Of a stretch of DNA of 5,099 nt, positions 1 through 4,704 are shown piece after piece; within the stretch, counting starts at the first letter, position 1, and every line of letters begins with the position of its first letter. The translations under genes were made by a program, and so were the position numbers. Under the pieces are notes generated by a model that did not search any database, was not told the DNA's origin, and saw nothing but the letters and a program-made list of their open reading frames with translations. The stretch spans positions 1 through 5,099 of the forward strand of contig JAPUME010000183.1 in the NCBI GenBank assembly GCA_027294185.1, in the 5' to 3' direction. Source of the DNA: Acidobacteriota bacterium. Its GTDB lineage: Bacteria; Acidobacteriota; Terriglobia; UBA7540; JAPUME01.

Positions 1-110
1 TCCTGGATGTACACTTCCGTCAACACCACTGGCCTACCTTCAATCTGGCCGACAGCGCCATTACCATCGGCGCCGGATTGCTGATTATCGACGCCTTCCG
101 ATCCAAATGA
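1..110 (+). CDS. lspA: Signal peptidase II (prolipoprotein signal peptidase), C-terminal end only
   Basis: The window opens inside this gene; the reading frame starts at base 3 and gives 35 residues before TGA at 108-110. LspA is an inner-membrane aspartic protease that cuts signal peptides from diacylglyceryl-modified prolipoproteins. The visible part holds the family's last conserved block, [11 protein letters not shown] at residues 9-19 of the fragment. The Asp in N-L-A-D-S is the second of the two catalytic aspartates known for the family. A hydrophobic stretch (about residues 19-30, the final membrane helix) follows, then a short tail ending F-R-S-K. The stop overlaps the start of the next gene (ATGA), so the two are probably translationally coupled. 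An lspA followed by an rluD-like gene is a common bacterial order. The identification is firm; the N-terminal part lies outside the window. Confidence 0.93.
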   Translation, partial: LDVHFRQHHWPTFNLADSAITIGAGLLIIDAFRSK

Positions 111-1063
111 CCCCCGAGCCAGAGGAAATCCTCCAGTTTACCGTTGCAAAAGAGGAAGGGACCCTCCGGCTGGACCGCTTCCTGGCTCTGCGAATGCCCG
201 ACTGGAGCCGGAGCCAGATTCAACGCTTGATTCGCGAAGGGCGAGTGCGAGTCGAGGGGGAACTCCCTCGTAAGGCCGGCCAACCGGTCGAGACCGAACA
301 ACGAATCCTCGTCGAACCGGTTCAGGCCACACGGAAGGCTTTTGCTGAAGATCTGCCTCTGGAGGTTGTCTTCGACGATCCCGAATTTGCGGTGGTGAAC
401 AAGGCCGCCGGAATGGTGGTCCACGCGGGGGCGGGGGTGAATTCGGGGACTCTGGTCAACGCCCTGCTTTTCCACCTCGGAAGACTATCCACCTCCGCCG
501 ACCAGATCCGGCCCGGCATCGTCCACAGGCTGGATAAGATGACCTCCGGGCTGATGGTGATCGCGAAAAACGATGGGGCCCACCGCAAGCTGGCCGAGCA
601 GTTCAAGGCGAAGACGGTTACGAAGTTTTATCGCGTTCTGGTCCATGGTCGGATGCCTGAGAATCAGGGCGAGATCAGCCTCCCGGTAGGCCGCGACCGC
701 AGGAACCGGGTGAAGATGCGCGCCGGGGGGCTGGCCCCTCGTACCGCCCTGACAAAGTTTGAAGTCACAAAACGCTTTGAGGGGTTTACGCTCCTGCGCG
801 TCCGGCCCGAGACGGGCCGAACCCACCAGGTTCGAGTCCATTTCGCCGCCCGGGGGAAGCCGGTGGTGGGGGATACGCTTTACGGCGCCCCGTCCCGCTT
901 CTGGTTGGGAGGCCGCTGGTGGGGGACCCTGGAACGGAATTTTCTTCATGCCGAGGAAATCCGCTTCCGTCATCCCTCAACGGGGGAGCCGCTGATCTTT
1001 CGTGCGGCGCTTCCGGAGGAGCTGGAGGATTTCCTGGAGAGACTCCGATCGGCCGCGGCCTGA
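107..1063 (+). CDS. rluD: RluD-family 23S rRNA pseudouridine synthase (RluA/RluC/RluD group)
   Basis: This 318-residue protein should isomerise specific uridines to pseudouridine in 23S rRNA, in the cytoplasm. An N-terminal S4 RNA-binding domain covers about residues 18-65 (R-L-D-R-F-L then [14 protein letters not shown]). The synthase domain follows at about 85-305. The signature H-R-L-D-K-x-T-S-G lies at 140-148, and Asp143 is the expected catalytic nucleophile. The second conserved block, [11 protein letters not shown], is at 235-245, followed by G-D-x-x-Y-G at 255-260. Length and domain order are normal for the family, so the gene looks intact. The ATG overlaps the lspA stop by 4 bp and has no clear ribosome binding site of its own, which suggests translational coupling. 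A W/G/R-rich stretch at 265-273 lies before the conserved L-H-A motif. The family is sure, but the exact uridines are not: RluD-type (positions 1911/1915/1917) is likeliest from the S4 domain and the lspA neighbourhood. Confidence 0.93.
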   Translation: MTPEPEEILQFTVAKEEGTLRLDRFLALRMPDWSRSQIQRLIREGRVRVEGELPRKAGQPVETEQRILVEPVQATRKAFAEDLPLEVVFDDPEFAVVNKAAGMVVHAGAGVNSGTLVNALLFHLGRLSTSADQIRPGIVHRLDKMTSGLMVIAKNDGAHRKLAEQFKAKTVTKFYRVLVHGRMPENQGEISLPVGRDRRNRVKMRAGGLAPRTALTKFEVTKRFEGFTLLRVRPETGRTHQVRVHFAARGKPVVGDTLYGAPSRFWLGGRWWGTLERNFLHAEEIRFRHPSTGEPLIFRAALPEELEDFLERLRSAAA

Positions 1064-1084
1064 AGCTCGAATCGGGCAGGGTTC

Positions 1085-1113
1085 TTGACCTCAGCCGGAA
1101 GGCCGCCTAGAAT
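1085..1113 (+). promoter_or_regulatory. Sigma70-type promoter for the VWFA protein gene
   Basis: TTGACC (1085-1090) and TAGAAT (1108-1113) are separated by exactly 17 bp. Each hexamer differs from consensus at one position. Transcription would start near 1119-1121, giving a leader of only about 14 nt that holds just the GGCGGGA ribosome binding site (1121-1127), 6 nt before the ATG. This would uncouple the VWFA gene from lspA-rluD. The match is visible in the sequence; its activity is inferred. Confidence 0.65.
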
Positions 1114-1133
1114 CGAATCAGGCGGGAATATTT

Positions 1134-2084
1134 ATGAAAAAAACTTGGCCCGTATTTTTGGCGTTTGCCGTTTTGCTGGGAGTCGGGCTGGGAAGCTCCC
1201 AACAGCCCCCCCAACAGGAACAAACTGAGACGCCACCCCCACTGGATGATACCCAGATCCTGATTCGAGTGAACCTTGTCAACGTGCTTTTCACGGTGAT
1301 GGACAAGAAGAATCACTTCGTGCTGGGTCTCGATAAGAACGATATCTCGGTTTGGGAAGATGGGGTTCCGCAGGAGGTTCGCTTTTTCAGCCGCGAGACC
1401 AATCTTCCCTTGCGGGTGGGCATCCTGATCGACACCTCGAACAGCGTCCGCGGGCGGCTGCGGTTCGAGCAACAGGCAGCCGTCGATTTCCTCGCCAAGG
1501 CGCTCCGACCCAAGCGGGACCTGGCGTTCGTGGTGAGCTTTGATGTCGAGGCGCAACTGGTCCAGGACCTGACTGACAACACCGGCGATCTGGCGGAGTC
1601 GATCCGGGGGTTGCAGGCCGGCGGCACCACCCGCCTCTATGATGCCATTTATTTCTCCTCCCGGGAGAAACTCCTCTTTTCGCCCCAGCCGGAACCCTAC
1701 ATTCGGCGGGCTCTGATCATCTTGAGTGACGGCGTGGACAACCAGAGCGAGCATTCCCGCGAAGAAGTGCTCGCCATGGCGCAACGCGCCGAAGTCATCC
1801 TCTACGCAATCAGTACCAACCGGACCGGGATTACGGGCCGGGGAGATAGGGTTCTCAAGCGGCTGGCCCGTGAAACCGGCGGCCTGTCGTTTTTCCCGCG
1901 GTCCTCAAGCGAATTGGGCCGGCACTTCAGCGCCATCGCCAGCGAGCTCCGCAGCCAGTACAGTCTCGGCTACGTCTCCACCAATGAGAATCGCGACGGC
2001 ACCTTTCGGGAAATCACCATTCGATCCAAGAATAAGAAATACCGCGTGCGCGCGAAGAACGGTTATTTCGCGCCGTCGGAATAG
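1134..2084 (+). CDS. Secreted VWFA-domain protein of the acidobacterial type (TIGR03436-like)
   Basis: This 316-residue protein has a Sec-type signal peptide: M-K-K, then a hydrophobic core at about 5-20, with cleavage probably near residues 20-23. There is no lipobox Cys, so a periplasmic or secreted location is expected. A Gln/Pro-rich linker (22-40) leads into a beta-rich N-terminal module (about 43-90, R-V-N-L-V-N-V-L-F-T-V to W-E-D-G-V-P-Q). A von Willebrand A domain spans about 93-265. Its metal-ion (MIDAS) motif is complete: D-T-S-N-S at 100-104, T165/T166 in G-G-T-T-R-L-Y-D, and D199 in L-S-D-G-V-D. The C-terminal part holds Y-S-L-G-Y (276-280), D-G-T-F-R (288-292) and a final G-Y-F-A-P. 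This order is the one I know from the large acidobacterial VWFA-related family, whose role is unknown; metal-dependent protein binding is likely. A strong promoter and a ribosome binding site precede it. The lack of MoxR or other VWA-operon partners nearby suggests it works alone. Confidence 0.88.
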   Translation: MKKTWPVFLAFAVLLGVGLGSSQQPPQQEQTETPPPLDDTQILIRVNLVNVLFTVMDKKNHFVLGLDKNDISVWEDGVPQEVRFFSRETNLPLRVGILIDTSNSVRGRLRFEQQAAVDFLAKALRPKRDLAFVVSFDVEAQLVQDLTDNTGDLAESIRGLQAGGTTRLYDAIYFSSREKLLFSPQPEPYIRRALIILSDGVDNQSEHSREEVLAMAQRAEVILYAISTNRTGITGRGDRVLKRLARETGGLSFFPRSSSELGRHFSAIASELRSQYSLGYVSTNENRDGTFREITIRSKNKKYRVRAKNGYFAPSE

Positions 2085-2089
2085 GAATC

Positions 2090-2117
2090 GAGGAAGTTTC
2101 GGTTCCTGATCTTCCTC
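2090..2117. terminator. Possible bidirectional hairpin between two convergent genes
   Basis: GAGGAAG (2090-2096) and CTTCCTC (2111-2117) can form a 7-bp stem with a 14-nt loop. A competing 5-bp stem uses AGGAA (2091-2095) and TTCCT (2103-2107). The hairpin lies in the 41-bp gap between the VWFA stop and the stop of the minus-strand small gene, where a shared terminator would be expected. Neither strand has a T-tract after the stem, so it is weak as an intrinsic terminator. Confidence 0.3.
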
Positions 2118-2125
2118 AGGGCGGG

Positions 2126-2380
2126 TTAGTGCACCAATCCCTGCCCCTTCGGGCTCGGAGCGGTGGGTACCGGCAGGGCGCCGATGGATTGGAGCAGCAG
2201 GACGGTCCGCTGAGCTGCTCCCCGCCAGACCAACTGGCAGCCGTCACCCTGGCAATTCTGGACGTGCGTGTCGCCGCCGGCGTATTCCAAACTGCAATTC
2301 TTGAATTTGCAGTTGATGAATACCGCCTCGTCGAGGACCAGGTGCTCGTTTTCAAAGGTCTGGTTTTCGTATCGGGTCAC
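2126..2380 (-). CDS. Small pentapeptide-repeat-like protein of unknown function (84 residues)
   Basis: The start chosen is GTG at 2380-2378, because AAGGAG lies 7 nt upstream and the protein then begins V-T-R-Y-E-N-Q-T-F-E, a sensible N-terminus. The frame stays open upstream to an ATG at 2611, but that part is Arg/Ser-rich, looks non-coding and overlaps the fabI start. Residues 20-32 (V-F-I-N-C-K-F-K-N-C-S-L-E) show the five-residue periodicity of pentapeptide-repeat proteins, with the next N-C at 42-43 and Cys48. W-R-G-A-A-Q-R-T then leads to a short Leu-rich helix (about 59-68) and a Pro-rich tail. There is no signal peptide or membrane segment, so it should be cytoplasmic. It has room for only one or two coils of a right-handed beta helix. 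I recall similar small orphan proteins, but no function can be assigned. The gene stands alone, convergent with the VWFA gene and divergent from fabI. Confidence 0.72.
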   Translation of the reverse strand: MTRYENQTFENEHLVLDEAVFINCKFKNCSLEYAGGDTHVQNCQGDGCQLVWRGAAQRTVLLLQSIGALPVPTAPSPKGQGLVH

Positions 2381-2387
2381 GGCTCGG

Positions 2388-2393
2388 CTCCTT
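2388..2393 (-). promoter_or_regulatory. Ribosome binding site that decides the GTG start of the small protein
   Basis: The minus strand reads AAGGAG here, a near-ideal Shine-Dalgarno sequence, with a 7-nt spacer to GTG at 2380. It is the main reason for rejecting the longer upstream-starting reading frame. Confidence 0.7.
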
Positions 2394-2407
2394 CGTCGGC
2401 TTTCTTT

Positions 2408-2462
2408 CCGAGCCCGGGGGAAGAGCGAGCGGAACATTTCCCGGCTCGGGCCTCCGGCTCGG
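2408..2462. repeat. Cluster of short GC-rich inverted and direct repeats (CGGCTCGG)
   Basis: CCGAGCCCGGG (2408-2418) can pair with CCCGGCTCGG (2440-2449) to form a long GC-rich stem with one bulged base and a 21-nt loop. The octamer CGGCTCGG occurs at 2442-2449 and 2455-2462 and again at 2380-2387, overlapping the small gene's start codon. The set lies in the putative 5' leader of the minus-strand small gene. It could be a leader structure, a protein-binding cluster or GC-rich coincidence. No T-tract follows on either strand to make it a terminator. Confidence 0.4.
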
Positions 2463-2473
2463 AGCGTGCCTTC

Positions 2474-2482
2474 AGTGTAACA
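2474..2482 (-). promoter_or_regulatory. Possible extended -10 promoter for the small minus-strand gene
   Basis: The minus strand reads TGTTACACT, which fits the extended -10 form TGnTATAAT with four of six matches in the hexamer. No good -35 sits 17 bp upstream (TAAGAA), as is tolerated in extended -10 promoters. The leader would be about 87 nt and would include the CGGCTCGG repeat cluster. The -10 overlaps the palindrome AGTGT-A-ACACT (2474-2484), a possible operator. This is weak evidence only. Confidence 0.3.
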
Positions 2483-2502
2483 CTCCCGCATCAAGATTCT
2501 TA

Positions 2503-2534
2503 TTGACCCCGAAAGCGAAGTGATAGAAGCTTTC
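2503..2534 (+). promoter_or_regulatory. Possible fabI promoter with an overlapping inverted repeat
   Basis: TTGACC (2503-2508) is a good -35 and is the same hexamer as in the VWFA promoter. The best nearby -10 is TAGAAG (2524-2529), at a short 15-bp spacing, so the promoter is weak or needs an activator. The inverted repeat GAAAGC (2511-2516) / GCTTTC (2529-2534), with a 12-bp spacer, spans the core promoter and could be an operator. The leader to the fabI ATG would be about 70 nt. Confidence 0.35.
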
Positions 2535-2593
2535 CTACTCCTCCGAATAGCGGCCTTGAAAGCCGGGGAACCCATCGAAACACATTCCACATT

Positions 2594-2598
2594 GAGGT
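2594..2598 (+). promoter_or_regulatory. fabI ribosome binding site
   Basis: GAGGT lies 6 nt before the ATG at 2605 and is complementary to the 16S rRNA 3' end. A second purine run, AGGAG (2599-2603), is too close to the ATG to be the working site. Confidence 0.6.
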
Positions 2599-2604
2599 AG
2601 GAGA

Positions 2605-3372
2605 ATGCCATTACTGGAAGGAAAGACCGCGCTCGTCATGGGGGTGGCCAATCGCTGGAGCATCGCCTGGGCCGTGGCGCAGGCAGTGGTGCGCGAAGGC
2701 GCTCGGCTGATTCTCACCTACCAGGGAGAACGACAGAAGAAGACGGCTGAGGACCTGGGCGCAAGTTTGAAGGCGTCGAAGATCCTCCCCTGCGATGTGG
2801 GCCGGGACGCGGAGGTGGCCGGACTCTTCGATTCTCTCAAGCAGGAGAACGTGCGTTTGGATGTCCTGGTGCACAGCCTGGCCTTTGCCAACCGGGAAGA
2901 CCTGGAGCGGCCCTTTCATGAGACCTCCCGCGACGGCTTCTCCCTGGCGCTGGACGTGAGCGCCTATTCGCTGGTCAAGGTGGCTCACCATGCCGCGCCG
3001 TTGATGTCTGAGGGCGGGTCCGTCGTGACGCTGACCTATCTCGGCTCGACCCGTGCCGTGAAGAACTACAACATCATGGGTGTGGCAAAGGCGGCGCTCG
3101 AAGCGAGTGTCCGTTACCTGGCAAGCGAGCTTGGTCCGCAGGGGATTCGTGTCAATGCCATCTCCGCCGGGCCGATTAAGACCGCCTCGGCGCGCGCGGT
3201 GAAAGATTTCTCCTCTATGCTGGCTGCCGTGGAGCAGAAAGCGCCGCTGCGCAAGAATACAGACCCTGCTGAGGTCGGTGACGCGGCCGTATTCCTGGCC
3301 AGCCACCTCGCGCGCGGCATTACCGGCGAAGTTCTTTTCGTCGACGGCGGCTACAATATCGTGGGGCTGTAG
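2605..3372 (+). CDS. fabI: Enoyl-[acyl-carrier-protein] reductase (NADH), FabI
   Basis: FabI reduces trans-2-enoyl-ACP to acyl-ACP with NAD(P)H, the last step of each type II fatty acid elongation cycle, in the cytoplasm. The protein has 255 residues, close to the usual 255-265. The cofactor-binding motif G-V-A-N-R-W-S-I-A-W lies at 13-22. C-D-V (63-65) and H-S-L-A-F-A (90-95) follow. The catalytic pair is Tyr155 and Lys162 with six residues between them, the FabI-type spacing rather than the Y-x3-K of ordinary short-chain reductases, and a second conserved Tyr is at 145. S-A-G-P-I-K-T (187-193) and the C-terminal V-D-G-G-Y complete the family pattern. Position 93 is Ala where E. coli FabI has Gly93; Ala occurs naturally in other FabIs such as that of S. 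aureus. The start is supported by GAGGT six bases upstream. It is followed 22 bp later by an enolase-family gene, probably co-transcribed. No other fab gene is next to it. Confidence 0.95.
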   Translation: MPLLEGKTALVMGVANRWSIAWAVAQAVVREGARLILTYQGERQKKTAEDLGASLKASKILPCDVGRDAEVAGLFDSLKQENVRLDVLVHSLAFANREDLERPFHETSRDGFSLALDVSAYSLVKVAHHAAPLMSEGGSVVTLTYLGSTRAVKNYNIMGVAKAALEASVRYLASELGPQGIRVNAISAGPIKTASARAVKDFSSMLAAVEQKAPLRKNTDPAEVGDAAVFLASHLARGITGEVLFVDGGYNIVGL

Positions 3373-3394
3373 CTTTGCTCCCCAGACGCCAAGT

Positions 3395-4537
3395 ATGAAA
3401 ATCACCCGCATCGAAACCATCGAACTTCAGGAGAGCACCGAGGTTCACACGGGAAAGGTCAGCTGGCTCTGGGTTCGAATTGCGACCGACGACGGGTTAA
3501 CGGGGCTGGGCGAAACCTATCCACACTCGCCTTCGGAAAAAGCCGTCATTCTCTCCGACTATGCTCCGATTCTTCTGGGGCGCGACCCCACCGATATCGA
3601 AGCTCTCTGGCACGACATGTTTCTCGCCGTTCAGTATCGCGGCTGGGCGGGGGCGGAGATTCGGGCGCTGAGCGCCGTGGACATCGCTCTGTGGGACTTG
3701 CTCGGCAAGCGGACCGGCCAACCGCTCTACCGGCTGCTCGGCGGCAAGTGCCGCGAGTCGATTCCGATCTACAACACCTGCTACGACGACACCTACGACT
3801 TCAATACCCATCCGGTGGAACTGGCGCAGGAGCTTTCCGCCGCCGGTATACACGCCATGAAAATCTGGCCCTTTGATCAGGTGGCACTCAAGAATCGCGG
3901 GCAGTCGATTTCCGCAGATGAGTTGGAAACCTGCTTAACGCCGGTTCGCAAGATTCGCGAGGAGTTGGGTGAGGGGATGGAGATCGCCGTCGAGTTTCAC
4001 GGTTACTGGAACCTGCCGACGGCCATCAAGATTGCCCGGGCGCTGGAACCCTATAACGTGATGTGGCTCGAGGAGATGATGCCACAGGATAACCTGGCGG
4101 CTTACGGGACGCTGGCCCGGAGCACTTCGCTGCCGCTGTGTCTCAGCGAACGCCTGCTGACGCGCTGGGGTTTTCGGGAGGTGATTGAAAACCGCGCAGC
4201 GCAGTTCATCATGCCCGACATCTGTTGGTGCGGAGGGATCTCCGAGGCCCGCAAAATCGCTCCCTGGGCGGAAACCTACTATCTGCCCATTGCTCCTCAC
4301 AATTGCGGCGGGCCGATTCTCCACTTTGCCTCCGCCCACCTTGCGGCGGCGACTCACAATCTATTTATTTTGGAGACCGTCCGGCGACACTACCAGCATC
4401 GCTATCCACCGCTCGTGACCGCGCAACTGATTCCTTCCCACGGAAAACTCCCACTGCCTCCCGGCCCCGGCCTCGGTGTCGAACTGAAGCCGGAGCTTCT
4501 GACCTCCGACAAGGTTAGGTTCGAAACGGTTTCCTGA
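3395..4537 (+). CDS. Mandelate racemase / sugar-acid dehydratase-like enzyme (enolase superfamily)
   Basis: This 380-residue protein has the two-domain enolase-superfamily layout: an N-terminal capping domain (about 1-125, with V-G-type strand G-L-T-G-L-G-E at 34-40) and a TIM barrel (about 126-345). Likely Mg2+ ligands are Glu200 (E-F-H-G), Glu226 (W-L-E-E-M-M-P) and Glu252 (S-E-R). Likely acid/base residues are His202, the Asp275-His302 pair (M-P-D-I-C and A-P-H-N) and Glu327. Lys156 sits in K-I-W-P-F-D at the end of the second barrel strand. H202/H302/E327 line up with residues of D-galactonate dehydratase, so dehydration of a sugar acid is the best guess; the substrate cannot be read from sequence. 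The frame is open back to 3278, but that part overlaps fabI in another frame, and ATG at 3395 gives the typical M-K-I-T-R-I-E start. No Shine-Dalgarno is visible before it, which suggests coupling to fabI. The substrate-specific subgroup is unknown. Confidence 0.87.
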   Translation: MKITRIETIELQESTEVHTGKVSWLWVRIATDDGLTGLGETYPHSPSEKAVILSDYAPILLGRDPTDIEALWHDMFLAVQYRGWAGAEIRALSAVDIALWDLLGKRTGQPLYRLLGGKCRESIPIYNTCYDDTYDFNTHPVELAQELSAAGIHAMKIWPFDQVALKNRGQSISADELETCLTPVRKIREELGEGMEIAVEFHGYWNLPTAIKIARALEPYNVMWLEEMMPQDNLAAYGTLARSTSLPLCLSERLLTRWGFREVIENRAAQFIMPDICWCGGISEARKIAPWAETYYLPIAPHNCGGPILHFASAHLAAATHNLFILETVRRHYQHRYPPLVTAQLIPSHGKLPLPPGPGLGVELKPELLTSDKVRFETVS

Positions 4538-4624
4538 ATGAGCTTCATTACTCGATAGTTTGAACTGCGGGCGAAGTCTGCCTTTGAGAGAAAACGACAA
4601 TGGGCGCCTACATTCGGATTCCAT

Positions 4625-4673
4625 CGCTGGTCCCTCCCAGCGTTTCAATCACGATTTTAGGGGCTGGTTTTTT
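4625..4673 (+). terminator. Probable terminator after the fabI / dehydratase unit
   Basis: CGCTGG (4625-4630) and CCAGCG (4637-4642) form a 6-bp stem with a 6-nt loop, followed by only three T. The same CCAGC (4637-4641) can instead pair with GCTGG (4663-4667), which is followed directly by six T (4668-4673), a better intrinsic-terminator shape despite its 21-nt loop. The region lies about 90 bp past the dehydratase stop and before the convergent gene's end. The rest of the 167-bp gap (4538-4704) shows only a small AATGA-GCT-TCATT hairpin at the stop codon. Confidence 0.45.
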
Positions 4674-4704
4674 GAGTCCTGAATTAGAGTTTGAAGGCGG
4701 TCAG

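Noticed and set aside
1051..1060. Palindrome GGCCGCGGCC at the end of rluD
   Set aside because: It is a 10-bp GC-only palindrome made by the Ala-Ala codons of the protein tail. There is no T-tract and no sign of a regulatory role.
1107..1784. 225-residue open frame antisense to the VWFA gene
   Set aside because: It lies wholly opposite a well-supported gene and its promoter, and the translation shows no recognisable domain.
2381..2611. N-terminal extension of the small minus-strand gene to an ATG at 2611
   Set aside because: The extra 77 residues are Arg/Ser-rich without family features and overlap the fabI start and both promoter regions. The AAGGAG-GTG pair at 2393-2378 explains the start better.
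3278..3394. 39-residue N-terminal extension of the enolase-family protein
   Set aside because: It overlaps the 3' end of fabI in another frame and has no family similarity. The family start M-K-I-T-R-I-E is at 3395.
2611..3420. 269-residue open frame antisense to fabI
   Set aside because: It is a complement of the fabI coding frame in GC-rich DNA. No domain, signal or ribosome binding site is seen, while fabI itself is certain.
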